Below, one piece after another: positions 1-8,596 of a DNA stretch of 35,849 bases. The translations under genes and the position numbers were made by a program. The notes beneath the pieces are model-generated. The model did not search any database. It was given only the letters and a program-made list of their open reading frames with translations, and was not told the origin of the DNA. The DNA lies in NCBI GenBank assembly GCA_903863375.1, contig CAIPBT010000215.1, positions 1 to 35,849 on the forward strand, read 5' to 3'. The stretch is from an uncultured Ferrovum sp. (lineage in GTDB: Bacteria; Pseudomonadota; Gammaproteobacteria; Burkholderiales; Ferrovaceae). Position 1 is the first letter of the stretch. Every line of letters begins with the position of its first letter.

Positions 1-1
1 C

Positions 2-1072
2 CATCGGCTGGCCCGCCTGGCGCGGGTAAGCGAGGCCTTGGTCCGCCAGCAGGCCCTCGATCTGGCCAACCTCGCGCAGGTGAATGAAGCTGTGCTGGTC
101 GCCATGCAGGATGCGGTGCTGGTGGTCGATGCCGACCATCACATCCGGCTTACCAACCCGCGGACGCTGGACCTGCTGGGCCCCTTGCCGCCTGTACCGG
201 GGGGCGCCGACCTGGCGGCCTACAGCGCCGACCTGGATCAGCGCCTGTGGGCCTGGCGCGCCGGCCACGCTGCGGCAGCCACCGACCTGCTGCGCTCGCC
301 GGTGAGCGGTCGGGACCTGCGTCCGCGGTTCACCCAGATCGGCGAGGGCGAACGCCAGGGCATCAGCGTGTTTCTCGAGGATGTCACCGATGCCCAGGAA
401 CTGTCACGGCAGACCAAGCTGGCGGCGCTTGGCCGTCTGACCGCCAACATCGCGCACGAAATCCGCAATCCGCTCGCGGCGATCAGCCATGCAGCAGAAC
501 TGCTGGGAGAGGACTATCCACGCGACCCGGTGGAGCAGAAACTGATCCGCATCATCAGCGACAACACGGTGCGCCTGAACAATCTGGTCAACGAAGTGTT
601 GCAGCTGAACCGGCGTGACCGTGCACAACCCGAGCCGATCGACGCCGATACCTGGTTTGCGGAGTGGCTGGACACCTTTTGCGCGGCCGAACGGGTGCCC
701 GCCGAGTGGGTGCAGCGGGAATTCGCCCCTGGCCTGACCCTGCTTTTTGACCGCAACCAATTCCATCAGGTACTGTGGAACCTTGTGCGCAATGCCGTTC
801 GACACTCCCGCCAACAGGCTGGCAGCGTGCGTTTGTGCCTGGATCGCGCGCCGGGCGAGCAGGGCCTGCAACTCGACGTGCTCGATGATGGCCCGGGCGT
901 ACCGCCCGAGCAGGTGGGAAAGCTGTTCGAACCTTTTTTTACGACGGACAGCCAAGGCACCGGTCTTGGCCTCTACATTGCACGCGAACTGAGCATGGCC
1001 AACGGGGCCACGCTGGACTATGTCGAGTTTGCTCCTGGTGCGCAGTTCCGGCTGCTGCTGCGGGAGCCATGA
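2..1072 (+). CDS. pilS: PilS-type sensor histidine kinase, 5'-truncated by the window
   Basis: The reading frame is open to the first base, so the N-terminal membrane part lies outside the window. What remains is a PAS-like segment (nt ~80-390), a HisKA dimerisation helix with the H-box IAHEIRNP (phospho-accepting His at nt 455-457), and a GHKL ATPase domain with N-box (NLVRNAVRH), G1 (DDGPGVP) and G2 (GTGLGLYIA) motifs. In the family, PilS phosphorylates PilR to control sigma-54-dependent type IV pilin transcription. The adjacent gene is an NtrC-type regulator, which supports PilS over other NtrB/NtrY-like kinases. The stop codon lies 19 nt before the pilR start, consistent with one operon. 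The kinase core looks intact. The exact input signal cannot be judged without the membrane domain. Confidence 0.87.
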   Translation, partial: HRLARLARVSEALVRQQALDLANLAQVNEAVLVAMQDAVLVVDADHHIRLTNPRTLDLLGPLPPVPGGADLAAYSADLDQRLWAWRAGHAAAATDLLRSPVSGRDLRPRFTQIGEGERQGISVFLEDVTDAQELSRQTKLAALGRLTANIAHEIRNPLAAISHAAELLGEDYPRDPVEQKLIRIISDNTVRLNNLVNEVLQLNRRDRAQPEPIDADTWFAEWLDTFCAAERVPAEWVQREFAPGLTLLFDRNQFHQVLWNLVRNAVRHSRQQAGSVRLCLDRAPGEQGLQLDVLDDGPGVPPEQVGKLFEPFFTTDSQGTGLGLYIARELSMANGATLDYVEFAPGAQFRLLLREP

Positions 1073-1091
1073 ACGGAGCAGCCTTAAGCCG

Positions 1092-2765
1092 ATGAGTGCA
1101 CCCGCCAAGCCGGTCCTGGTCGTTGATGACGAAACCGACATCCGCGACCTGTTGGAACTTACCCTGGCGCGCATGGGGCTGGAGGCCGTGACAGCAGCAT
1201 CGGTGGCCGAGGCGCGTGCCTGTATCGCGCGGGAAGAATTTTCCCTCTGCCTCACCGACATGCGTCTGCCGGATGGCGAAGGGCTGGAACTGGTACTGCT
1301 GGTGGCCGAAACCAGTCCCGGAACACCCGTGGCGGTGATCACTGCCCATGGCAGTGCCGAGAATGCGGTGGCGGCGCTGAAGGCGGGTGCGTTCGACTAT
1401 CTGGCCAAACCCGTCTCGCTGTCGCAGCTGCGTGACCTGGTCAAGGCCGCCCTGCGGTTGACCAGCGCCAGCCAGCAGCGGCAAGGACGCGCGGACGGCG
1501 CACCGCCGGCACTGGCCGGGCTGGTGGGGCAGTCGGTGAGCATGCATACGGTGCGTGAACTGATCCTGCGCCTGGCGCGCAGCCAGGCGCCGGTCTACGT
1601 TACCGGAGAGTCGGGGACCGGCAAGGAACTGGCGGCGCGTGCCATTCATGGCGCAAGCGCGCGCTCGGTCGGTCCGTTCGTTGGCGTGAACTGTGGCGCC
1701 ATTCCCGAAAACCTGATGGAAAGCGAGTTTTTCGGGTACCGCAAAGGGGCGTTCACGGGCGCCGCGCAGGACCGGGACGGTTTTTTCCAGGCGGCGCACG
1801 GCGGTACGCTGTTCCTCGATGAGGTGGCCGACCTGCCCCTGCAGATGCAAGTCAAGCTGCTGCGCGCAATTCAGGAGAAAAAGGTGCGCAAGGTGGGCGA
1901 CACGGCCGAGGAAAATGTCGATGTGCGCATCATCAGCGCCACGCACCAAAGCCTTGCCGACCTGGTGCAGTCCGGCCGCTTTCGGCAAGACCTTTATTAC
2001 CGCCTGAACGTGATCGAACTGCGCATGCCGTGCCTGCGCGAGATGCCGGAAGACATCCCCGGCATTGCCCGCACCCTGCTGCAGCGGCTGGGGGCGGAAG
2101 TCAACGCGGCACCGCCGGTACTGGCCGCTGATGCGCTCAACGCCCTGCAGAATTACAGTTTTCCGGGCAATGTGCGCGAACTGGAAAACCTGCTGGAACG
2201 GGCCATGGCGCTGTGCAATGGCCGCGAGATCCGGGCGGCCGACCTGCTGCTGGATCCGATGGCGCCCGTGCGCAGCCCGCCGCGCGCGCCGGCGGCGCCG
2301 ATCGAGGCGGGCGAGGCCAAGCTGGATGAACGGCAGGCCGGCACGGTGCCGTTTGGCGAGGCGCAGGCGCTGCAGCGCGCTGGCCTGGCCGGCGCGGGTA
2401 GCGGGTTCACTGGGTTGCGACCCGGCCATGCCGCTGCGGCAGGCGTCGTGTCTGCCGGTGGCGCGGGTGCCGGCGGGGACCGTGCCTTTGAGCCGGACAC
2501 CGCTGGTATTGCCGGCCTCACGGGTATGGCTGGCCTCACGGGTATCGCCGGTGCGGTGCCAGCGCCCGGCACCGAAGAGGCCGAGGGTGCGCTGCTGACC
2601 GGTAGCCCCGGACAGTCGCTGCCCGATTACCTCGATACCATCGAGCGGCGGGCCATCGAAGCCGCCCTGCAGCGCACCCGCTTCAACAAGACCGCGGCGG
2701 CACGCCTGTTGGGTATCACTTTCCGGGCCTTGCGTTACCGCATGGAACGGCTCGGCATCGAGTAA
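1092..2765 (+). CDS. pilR: PilR, sigma-54-dependent response regulator with an extended linker
   Basis: NtrC-family regulator of 557 residues. The receiver domain (1-120) has the acidic pair D12-D13, phospho-acceptor D56 (in LTDMRLPDG) and the conserved Lys in YLAKP. The AAA+ domain has Walker A GESGTGKE (172-179), an intact sigma-54-contacting GAFTGA loop and a Walker B-like segment GGTLFLDE. A Fis-type helix-turn-helix occupies the last ~45 residues (TAAARLLGITFRALRYR). PilR proteins are usually about 445-470 residues. The excess here is a Gly/Ala/Pro-rich linker at about residues 390-505, between AAA+ and DNA-binding domains, including a short tandem repeat. The start at 1092 is chosen because the receiver begins immediately after it; GGAG at 1075-1078 is a distant ribosome site. 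Known role: activation of pilA and other pilus genes with RpoN. Confidence 0.9.
   Translation: MSAPAKPVLVVDDETDIRDLLELTLARMGLEAVTAASVAEARACIAREEFSLCLTDMRLPDGEGLELVLLVAETSPGTPVAVITAHGSAENAVAALKAGAFDYLAKPVSLSQLRDLVKAALRLTSASQQRQGRADGAPPALAGLVGQSVSMHTVRELILRLARSQAPVYVTGESGTGKELAARAIHGASARSVGPFVGVNCGAIPENLMESEFFGYRKGAFTGAAQDRDGFFQAAHGGTLFLDEVADLPLQMQVKLLRAIQEKKVRKVGDTAEENVDVRIISATHQSLADLVQSGRFRQDLYYRLNVIELRMPCLREMPEDIPGIARTLLQRLGAEVNAAPPVLAADALNALQNYSFPGNVRELENLLERAMALCNGREIRAADLLLDPMAPVRSPPRAPAAPIEAGEAKLDERQAGTVPFGEAQALQRAGLAGAGSGFTGLRPGHAAAAGVVSAGGAGAGGDRAFEPDTAGIAGLTGMAGLTGIAGAVPAPGTEEAEGALLTGSPGQSLPDYLDTIERRAIEAALQRTRFNKTAAARLLGITFRALRYRMERLGIE
2505..2553 (+). repeat. 18-bp in-frame tandem repeat in the pilR linker
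   Basis: About 2.7 copies of an 18-bp unit starting at 2505, 2523 and 2541 encode GIAGLT-GMAGLT-GIAGA. The unit is a multiple of three, so copy-number change would lengthen or shorten the PilR linker without a frameshift. Confidence 0.85.
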
Positions 2766-2798
2766 GGTCGCGACGGAACCGGGAAGGATCAGGCACAG

Positions 2799-3353
2799 AT
2801 GCGTTTCGAGGTTGGCGCGACAGGCTGGGTGCGTCAGGCGCGCTGCCTGGAATCGCCCAATCAGGATGCCCGTCCGGCCGGCATGCCGATCGAACTGCTG
2901 GTGGTGCACTGCATCAGCCTGCCGCGCGGCAGCTATGGCGGCCCGGCGGTGGCGGATCTGTTTGCCAACCGGCTCGATACGGCGGCCGGGGGGCCGTTTG
3001 CCGAACTCGCCGGATTGCGTGTGTCCAGTCATTTCCTGATCCGGCGCGACGGCGAGCTGCTGCAGTTTGTGGCCTGCCACCGGCGGGCATGGCACGCCGG
3101 CCTGTCGCAGTGGCGCGGACGTCGCCGTTGCAACGACTTTTCGATCGGGGTGGAACTGGAGGGCGTCGACGATGGCCCGTTCACCGCAGCCCAGTACCTC
3201 TCTCTGCGGGTGCTGCAGGCAGGGCTGCAACAACGCTATCCGCTGCGCGCCATCCAGGGCCACAGCGACATCGCGCCGGGCCGCAAAACCGACCCTGGTG
3301 TTGGGTTTGACTGGACTAAGGCAGGACAAGGGCTGGCGCGCGACATCGTCTGA
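2799..3353 (+). CDS. ampD: AmpD, 1,6-anhydro-N-acetylmuramyl-L-alanine amidase
   Basis: Cytoplasmic zinc amidase of 184 residues that splits anhydro-muropeptides during peptidoglycan recycling, and so sets inducer levels for AmpR-type regulation where that exists. Amidase_2 family. Predicted zinc ligands are H37 (VVHC), H155 and D165, with catalytic K163, in GHSDIAPGRKTDPG. These align almost number for number with E. coli AmpD (H34, H154, D164, K162). There is no signal peptide, which favours cytoplasmic AmpD over periplasmic AmiD-type enzymes. The start has a purine-rich ribosome site (GGGAAGGA, 2781-2788). It follows pilR by 33 nt on the same strand and precedes the nrdA control region. 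Confidence 0.92.
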   Translation: MRFEVGATGWVRQARCLESPNQDARPAGMPIELLVVHCISLPRGSYGGPAVADLFANRLDTAAGGPFAELAGLRVSSHFLIRRDGELLQFVACHRRAWHAGLSQWRGRRRCNDFSIGVELEGVDDGPFTAAQYLSLRVLQAGLQQRYPLRAIQGHSDIAPGRKTDPGVGFDWTKAGQGLARDIV

Positions 3354-3484
3354 AAAGCCTTGCCAGCGCTTGCTCGGCACTTTGCAAGTAATTTAACAAT
3401 TGTCCCTCATCCTGCGCGCCAGATTGTTGATTTTGTTGCAAAAAAAATAGTTTTCCGGGGTGGGTTGCCTTGTCGGTCCCAGAT

Positions 3485-3531
3485 ACCTAGAATCTGGGGT
3501 CGTTGAAGTGGAAAACCACAAGATATAGTGG
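3485..3531 (+). promoter_or_regulatory. Tandem NrdR-like boxes upstream of nrdA
   Basis: The 16-bp box at 3516-3531 (CCACAAGATATAGTGG) fits the NrdR consensus closely and sits inside a longer dyad with 8-bp perfect arms (AAAACCAC at 3512, GTGGTTTT ending 3535). A weaker 16-mer at 3485-3500 lies exactly 31 bp upstream, the usual spacing for paired NrdR boxes. That weaker region also contains a 7-bp inverted repeat, CCCAGAT (3478-3484) and ATCTGGG (3492-3498). NrdR represses ribonucleotide reductase genes in response to nucleotide levels. The downstream box is well supported and the upstream one is degenerate. Confidence 0.65.
3503..3529 (+). promoter_or_regulatory. Candidate sigma-70 promoter of nrdAB
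   Basis: TTGAAG (3503-3508) and TATAGT (3524-3529) resemble -35 and -10 elements, with a short 15-bp spacer. The -10 lies inside the good NrdR box, so repressor binding would block polymerase. The spacer is suboptimal, and the assignment rests on motif match and position only. Confidence 0.4.
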
Positions 3532-3536
3532 TTTTC

Positions 3537-3556
3537 TTGTGCACAGCTTGTCCACA
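3537..3556 (+). promoter_or_regulatory. Two adjacent DnaA-box-like sites
   Basis: TTGTGCACA (3537-3545) and TTGTCCACA (3548-3556) lie in direct orientation 11 bp apart; the second differs from TTATCCACA by one base. They sit just downstream of the proposed nrdA promoter. In E. coli, DnaA binds the nrdAB promoter region and links dNTP supply to replication initiation. The same control is inferred here. Confidence 0.45.
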
Positions 3557-3597
3557 GGCTGTCCCCATGTTGTTGTCCCGCCGAGGAGTGCCCCCCC

Positions 3598-6465
3598 ATG
3601 CAATCGAGTTCCGAGACATCCCCCACCGGACTTGCCCACACTGCCTTTGCCAGTGAGCCGGCCGAGAGCCCCGTGGCGCGCGATGCGCGCTATGCCCAGT
3701 ACAAGGTGATCCGCCGTAACGGCGCTGTGGTCTCGTTTGAACCGGAAAAAATCTCGGTGGCCCTGACCAAGGCCTTCCTTGCCGTGAATGGTGGGCAGGG
3801 TGCGGCCAGCGCCCGGGTGCGCGACCTGGTGGCGCAGCTCACCCAGATGGCGGTCAACGCCCTGATGCGGCGGGAGCCCTCGGGTGGCACGTTCCATATC
3901 GAGGATATCCAGGACCAGGTCGAACTGGCGCTGATGCGCTCCGGCGAGCATGAAGTGGCGCGCTCCTACGTGCTGTACCGCAACCAGCGCATGCAGGAGC
4001 GGGCGCGGGCGCAGGAAGCGGCTGGGCAGCCGGCCCTGGTCATCTCGGTGAATGACCACGGCACGGTGCGTCCGCTCGACCTGCAGTGGCTGGGGGCCCT
4101 GGTGGAGGAGTGCTGTACCGGGCTGGGGGATGCCGTCGAACCGAAGGCGATCATCAGCGCCACCCTGAAGGACCTCTACGACGGCGTGCCCCTGGATGAA
4201 GTCTACAAGTCGGCGATCCTGGCCGCCCGGGCGCTGATCGAGAAGGACCCGGCCTACAGCCAGGTCACCGCCCGCCTGCTGCTCGACACGGTGCGGCGCG
4301 AAGTGCTGGGCGAGACGGTCAGTCAGGCGGGCATGGCCATCCGCTACGCCGAGTATTTTCCGGGCTACATCCGCACCGGCATCCAGGCCGAGCTGCTCGA
4401 CGAGCGGCTGGCGCAGTACGACCTGCCGCGGATTGCGGCGGCGCTGAAGGCCGAGCGCGACCTGCAGTTCGATTATCTGGGCCTGCAGACCCTCTATGAC
4501 CGTTATTTCCTGCACATCGAGGAGCGCCGCATCGAACTGCCACAGGCCTTCTTTATGCGCGTCGCGATGGGGCTGGCCCTCAACGAAATCGACCGCGAAG
4601 CGCGCGCCATCGAGTTCTACGAGATCCTTTCGAGCTTTGACTTCATGAGTTCGACGCCCACGCTGTTCAATTCGGGCACGCGCCGTTCTCAGCTGTCCTC
4701 GTGCTACCTGACCACCGTGTCGGACGATCTGGAAGGCATCTACGAGGCCCTGAAGGAAAATGCCTTGCTGTCGAAGTTTGCCGGGGGGCTGGGCAACGAC
4801 TGGACGCAGGTGCGCGCGCTGGGCTCGTACATCAAGGGTACCAATGGCAAGAGCCAGGGCGTCGTGCCATTCCTCAAGGTGGTCAACGATACCGCTGTGG
4901 CAGTGAACCAGGGCGGCAAGCGCAAGGGCGCGGTGTGCGCCTATCTGGAAACCTGGCACCTCGACATCGAGGAATTTCTCGAGCTGCGCAAGAACACCGG
5001 CGATGACCGCCGTCGCACGCACGACATGAACACGGCCAACTGGATTCCCGACCTGTTCATGAAGCGCGTGATGGAAGCGGGCGAGTGGACCCTGTTCTCG
5101 CCGGTCGATACGCCCGACCTGCATGACAAGTTCGGGGCTGCCTTCGAGGCTGCCTACGTTGGCTATGAAGCCAAGGCCGCCCGCGGTGAGCTGAAGCTGT
5201 TCCGCAAGATCCCGGCCTTGCAGCTGTGGCGCAAGATGTTGTCGATGCTGTTTGAAACCGGCCACCCCTGGATCACCTTCAAGGATCCCTGCAACATCCG
5301 GTCGCCACAGAATCATGTCGGCGTGGTGCACAGCAGCAACCTCTGTACCGAGATCACGCTCAATACCAGCGACAGCGAAATCGCCGTCTGCAACCTGGGC
5401 TCGGTCAACCTGATTGCCCACATGCGCGATGGCCAGCTCGATCACGCCAAGCTGCAGCGTACGATCCGCATTGCCATGCGCATGCTCGACAACGTGATCG
5501 ACATCAACTACTACGCTGTGGCCAAGGCGCGCAATTCCAACCTGAAGCACCGCCCGGTCGGTCTGGGCATCATGGCGTTCCAGGATTGCCTGCACAGCCT
5601 GCGCCTGCCCTACGCCTCGGCGGAAGCCGTGGCGTTCGCCGATACCTCGATGGAAGCGGTGTGCTACTACGCGTACTGGGCCTCGACCGAACTGGCCCAG
5701 GAACGTGGCCGCTATGCCACCTATCGCGGCTCGCTGTGGGACCGTGGCATCCTGCCGCAGGACGGCCTGGACCTGGTGGCCGAAGCCCGCGGGGGGTATC
5801 TGGAAGTGGACCGCTCCAGCACGCTGGATTGGGATGCCTTGCGCACCCGCATCCGCGAGCACGGCATGCGCAACTCCAATTGCGTCGCCATTGCCCCGAC
5901 CGCCACGATTGCCAACATCGTGGGCGTGTCTGCCTGCATCGAACCCACCTTTCAGAACTTGTTCGTGAAGAGCAACCTGTCTGGCGAGTTCACGGTGGTC
6001 AACCAGTATCTGGTGCGCGATCTGAAGGACCGCAAGCTGTGGGACGACGTGATGGTGTCCGACCTGAAGTATTTCGATGGTTCGCTGGCGCGCATCGACC
6101 GCATTCCGGCCGACCTGCGCAAGCTGTACGCCACAGCGTTTGAAGTGGATGCCAGCTGGCTGATCGAGGCCGCCTCGCGGCGGCAGAAGTGGATCGACCA
6201 GGCTCAGAGCCTGAACATCTACATGGCCGGTGCCTCGGGCAAGAAGCTGGATGAAACCTACAAGCTCGCCTGGCTGCGTGGCCTGAAAACCACCTATTAC
6301 CTGCGCACGATGGGCGCAACTTCCGCCGAGAAATCGACGTCCAAAGCGGGTGCCCTGAATGCCGTGCCGGTCGATGGTGGCGTGGCAGCAGCCCAGGCCC
6401 AGGCAGCGGTGGATGAGGCCAAGTTCTGCATCATCACCGATCCCGGTTGCGAGGCCTGCCAGTAA
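3598..6465 (+). CDS. nrdA: NrdA, class Ia ribonucleoside-diphosphate reductase large subunit
   Basis: Reduces ribonucleoside diphosphates to deoxyribonucleotides together with NrdB. At 955 residues it is larger than E. coli NrdA (761). An N-terminal ATP-cone (about residues 37-130) is followed by what looks like a second, diverged cone (about 150-235), as in the long Pseudomonas-type enzymes. The 10-stranded barrel carries the active-site motif NLCTEI (N581, C583, E585), an SSC motif for the redox cysteine, the radical-transfer tyrosine pair in KTTYYLRTMGAT, and a C-terminal cysteine pair (CEAC) for thioredoxin/glutaredoxin. Start at 3598 with GAGGAG at 3583-3588. nrdB follows 91 nt downstream. 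A glutaredoxin gene (35022-35297), a possible reductant, is in the same window but distant. Confidence 0.97.
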   Translation: MQSSSETSPTGLAHTAFASEPAESPVARDARYAQYKVIRRNGAVVSFEPEKISVALTKAFLAVNGGQGAASARVRDLVAQLTQMAVNALMRREPSGGTFHIEDIQDQVELALMRSGEHEVARSYVLYRNQRMQERARAQEAAGQPALVISVNDHGTVRPLDLQWLGALVEECCTGLGDAVEPKAIISATLKDLYDGVPLDEVYKSAILAARALIEKDPAYSQVTARLLLDTVRREVLGETVSQAGMAIRYAEYFPGYIRTGIQAELLDERLAQYDLPRIAAALKAERDLQFDYLGLQTLYDRYFLHIEERRIELPQAFFMRVAMGLALNEIDREARAIEFYEILSSFDFMSSTPTLFNSGTRRSQLSSCYLTTVSDDLEGIYEALKENALLSKFAGGLGNDWTQVRALGSYIKGTNGKSQGVVPFLKVVNDTAVAVNQGGKRKGAVCAYLETWHLDIEEFLELRKNTGDDRRRTHDMNTANWIPDLFMKRVMEAGEWTLFSPVDTPDLHDKFGAAFEAAYVGYEAKAARGELKLFRKIPALQLWRKMLSMLFETGHPWITFKDPCNIRSPQNHVGVVHSSNLCTEITLNTSDSEIAVCNLGSVNLIAHMRDGQLDHAKLQRTIRIAMRMLDNVIDINYYAVAKARNSNLKHRPVGLGIMAFQDCLHSLRLPYASAEAVAFADTSMEAVCYYAYWASTELAQERGRYATYRGSLWDRGILPQDGLDLVAEARGGYLEVDRSSTLDWDALRTRIREHGMRNSNCVAIAPTATIANIVGVSACIEPTFQNLFVKSNLSGEFTVVNQYLVRDLKDRKLWDDVMVSDLKYFDGSLARIDRIPADLRKLYATAFEVDASWLIEAASRRQKWIDQAQSLNIYMAGASGKKLDETYKLAWLRGLKTTYYLRTMGATSAEKSTSKAGALNAVPVDGGVAAAQAQAAVDEAKFCIITDPGCEACQ

Positions 6466-6498
6466 GGCGCCGGCGCATCTTCCCCTTTTTTGGCCTGC

Positions 6499-6520
6499 GG
6501 CGGCAGACTGGATTGCCGCC
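6499..6520 (+). other. Intercistronic hairpin between nrdA and nrdB
   Basis: Perfect 7-bp stem GGCGGCA (6499-6505) with TGCCGCC (6514-6520) and an 8-nt loop. There is no following T-run, so it is more likely an mRNA stability or processing element than a terminator. It ends 36 nt before the nrdB start. Confidence 0.4.
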
Positions 6521-6556
6521 CACGCCACCTATTGATGAATTGTGAGGAAAAACACC

Positions 6557-7783
6557 ATGTTGACCTGGGATGACGAACCCACCACCACCGTTGCACCCCT
6601 GGCGCCCCCCCCCCTGACGTCCGGCCACGGGCTGGCCGCTGGCACCGTGCGTCCTGCGGCGATCAAGCCGGTGGAAGTGCTGGCGGAAGATCTGGATCTT
6701 GACCGGCCGCTGCCGGCGCCGGCCGCCGAAGCCGGCAACACCAATGGGCTGCACCCCGAGACAGAGGCGCGCGTGCGCGTGGAAGACAAGCAGATCATCA
6801 ACTGCCGCTCCGACGTGAACCAGCTGGTGCCGTTCAAGTACAAATGGGCGTGGGACAAGTATCTGGCCGGTTGTGCCAACCACTGGATGCCGCAGGAAGT
6901 GAACATGAACCGCGACATCGCCCTCTGGAAGGACCCGAACGGGCTGACCGAAGACGAGCGGCTAATCGTGCGGCGCAACCTGGGGTTTTTCGTGACGGCC
7001 GATTCGCTCGCCGCCAACAACATCGTGCTGGGCACGTACCGCCACATCACCAACCCGGAATGCCGCCAGTTCCTGCTGCGCCAGGCTTTCGAAGAGGCCA
7101 TCCACACCCACGCCTATCAGTACATCGTGGAAAGCCTCGGGCTGGACGAGGGCGAGATCTTCAACATGTATCACGAGGTGCCAAGCATCCGTGACAAGGA
7201 TCAGTTCCTGTTCGAGTTCATCGAGGTGCTGACCGATCCGGAATTCAAGACCGGCACCCCGGAAAACGACCAGAAGCTGCTGAAAAGCCTGATCGTGTTC
7301 TCGTGCATCATGGAAGGCCTGTTCTTCTATGTTGGCTTCGCGCAGATCCTGGCGCTGGGCCGTCAGAACAAGATGACCGGTGCTGCCGAGCAGTACCAGT
7401 ACATCCTGCGCGACGAGTCGATGCACTGCAATTTCGGCATCGATGTGGTCAACACCATCAAGCTGGAAAACCCGCACCTGTGGACGCCGGAGTTCCGCGA
7501 GGAGATCAAGGCGCTGATGCTGCGTGGCGTGGAGCTTGAGTACAAGTACGCCGAAGACACCATGCCGCGCGGGGTGCTGGGCCTGAACGCCCCGATGTTC
7601 AAGGAGTATCTGCGCTACGTGGCCAACCGCCGCTGCCAGCAGATCGGCCTGGACGTGCTGTTCCCGGGTGCCACCAACCCCTTCCCCTGGATGAGCGAGC
7701 TGATCGACCTGAAAAAAGAAAAGAACTTCTTCGAGACGCGCGTCACCGAGTACCAGACCGGTGGTGCGCTGAACTGGGAGTAA
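6557..7783 (+). CDS. nrdB: NrdB, class Ia ribonucleotide reductase small (radical) subunit
   Basis: Di-iron tyrosyl-radical subunit of 408 residues that partners NrdA. The ligand motif EEAIHTHAY provides E180 and H183 and places the radical tyrosine at Y187, equivalent to E115, H118 and Y122 of E. coli. Further ligands lie in the IMEGLFF and [10 protein letters not shown] segments. Presence of the tyrosine argues for class Ia rather than Ic. The first ~75 residues are Pro/Ala-rich and longer than in E. coli NrdB (376 residues). I chose ATG 6557 over the upstream GTG 6542 because TGAGGAAA (6543-6550) is correctly spaced for 6557. Confidence 0.96.
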   Translation: MLTWDDEPTTTVAPLAPPPLTSGHGLAAGTVRPAAIKPVEVLAEDLDLDRPLPAPAAEAGNTNGLHPETEARVRVEDKQIINCRSDVNQLVPFKYKWAWDKYLAGCANHWMPQEVNMNRDIALWKDPNGLTEDERLIVRRNLGFFVTADSLAANNIVLGTYRHITNPECRQFLLRQAFEEAIHTHAYQYIVESLGLDEGEIFNMYHEVPSIRDKDQFLFEFIEVLTDPEFKTGTPENDQKLLKSLIVFSCIMEGLFFYVGFAQILALGRQNKMTGAAEQYQYILRDESMHCNFGIDVVNTIKLENPHLWTPEFREEIKALMLRGVELEYKYAEDTMPRGVLGLNAPMFKEYLRYVANRRCQQIGLDVLFPGATNPFPWMSELIDLKKEKNFFETRVTEYQTGGALNWE

Positions 7784-7800
7784 GTGTTGAGGATGTAGGA

Positions 7801-7829
7801 ATAATCACCGCTGTTCATGCGGTGATTAT
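7801..7829. terminator. Strong hairpin between convergent nrdB and cytochrome c genes
   Basis: An 11-bp perfect stem, ATAATCACCGC (7801-7811) with GCGGTGATTAT (7819-7829), and a 7-nt loop. It lies 17 nt after the nrdB stop and about 60 nt beyond the stop of the minus-strand cytochrome gene, so it could serve both. No long T-run follows. The right arm can alternatively pair with TCACCGC at 7839-7845. Confidence 0.6.
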
Positions 7830-7889
7830 GGTGGTCATTCACCGCCCCTTCAAGCCGCGCGCCGCAACGGCAGCGCTGAATGGCTGGTC

Positions 7890-8507
7890 CTATTTGTTTT
7901 CGTTGCGCCAGCTCTGCAGCGACCCGACACAGTTCGGTGGCAGTTTCCATGCCACGGTGTTGGCGTCGGCCGGCATGCCGGCAAATTCCGGATTGAGCAT
8001 GGATTGGGAGACGCGGATGCCCAGGGTCCAGCGCGCCTTCATGAACGCCAGCACCTGCAGGATCTGGGTATCGCTCAGCTTCTCGCTGGCGGCGGGCATG
8101 CGCGACACCAGATCAGCGGGCATGCCGGGCAGGCGGCCGCTGCGGGTGATCTGGAACAGTTCTTCGTCGCTGTGCTGCCAGGCATGTCCGGTTTCATCCA
8201 GGGCTGGGGCCCGCTCGTGCAGGTGCTCATCATGCAGCTGCCAGAGTGCCTGCCCTTCCAGGCGGCGGCCATGGCAACGCGCGCAGTGGGTGCGGTAGAG
8301 CTCCTTGCCTGCCGTCACGGCCGCGCCGTCCGTGGCATCTGCGAAATGCGCCATGGTGCCGGATGCAGATGCAGATGCAGATGCCGATACCGGTGCAAAT
8401 GCTGATGCGGGTGTGGCCGGCTCCGCCACCGCCTGTCCGGTCATGGCGAGGCCGCCCGACAGGGCGCACAGCAGTACGGTCAGTCGGGAGAAGAGAATGC
8501 GTTGCAT
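7890..8507 (-). CDS. Secreted monohaem class I cytochrome c
   Basis: About 205 residues from the proposed ATG. A signal peptide (MQRILFSRL then a hydrophobic core, probable cleavage after AVA) is followed by an Ala/Ser-rich spacer and one haem motif CARCH; a likely axial Met lies in GRLPGMPADL. The length beyond the haem core and the Trp/Pro-rich C-terminus are not typical of small c5/c551 cytochromes. It is the last gene of the minus-strand set multicopper oxidase, SCO, cytochrome c (about 90 nt after the SCO stop), so it may pass electrons to or from the oxidase; this is inference. The start is uncertain: ATG 8513 and GTG 8564 are also in frame, and none has a clear ribosome site. Confidence 0.8.
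   Translation of the reverse strand: MQRILFSRLTVLLCALSGGLAMTGQAVAEPATPASAFAPVSASASASASGTMAHFADATDGAAVTAGKELYRTHCARCHGRRLEGQALWQLHDEHLHERAPALDETGHAWQHSDEELFQITRSGRLPGMPADLVSRMPAASEKLSDTQILQVLAFMKARWTLGIRVSQSMLNPEFAGMPADANTVAWKLPPNCVGSLQSWRNENK
8362..8385 (-). repeat. Hexanucleotide repeat encoding Ser-Ala in the cytochrome spacer
   Basis: Three exact GATGCA units and one GATGCC on the plus strand encode alternating Ala and Ser (SASASASASG) just after the signal peptide of the cytochrome. Unit length is a multiple of three, so slippage would alter spacer length in frame. Confidence 0.8.
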
Positions 8508-8596
8508 GGCCATGGGCGGGATCACAGGGGACGGTCGACGTGGTTGATTAACGGCGCGGGCCACATCCGGCTGAAGCGAGACATGGCTTGCTGCCG

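Noticed and set aside
939-6528. Very long open frames on the minus strand opposite pilR, ampD and nrdA
   Set aside because: They mirror codon bias of GC-rich genes on the plus strand, are His/Arg/Gln-rich with no family motifs, and overlap confidently identified genes.
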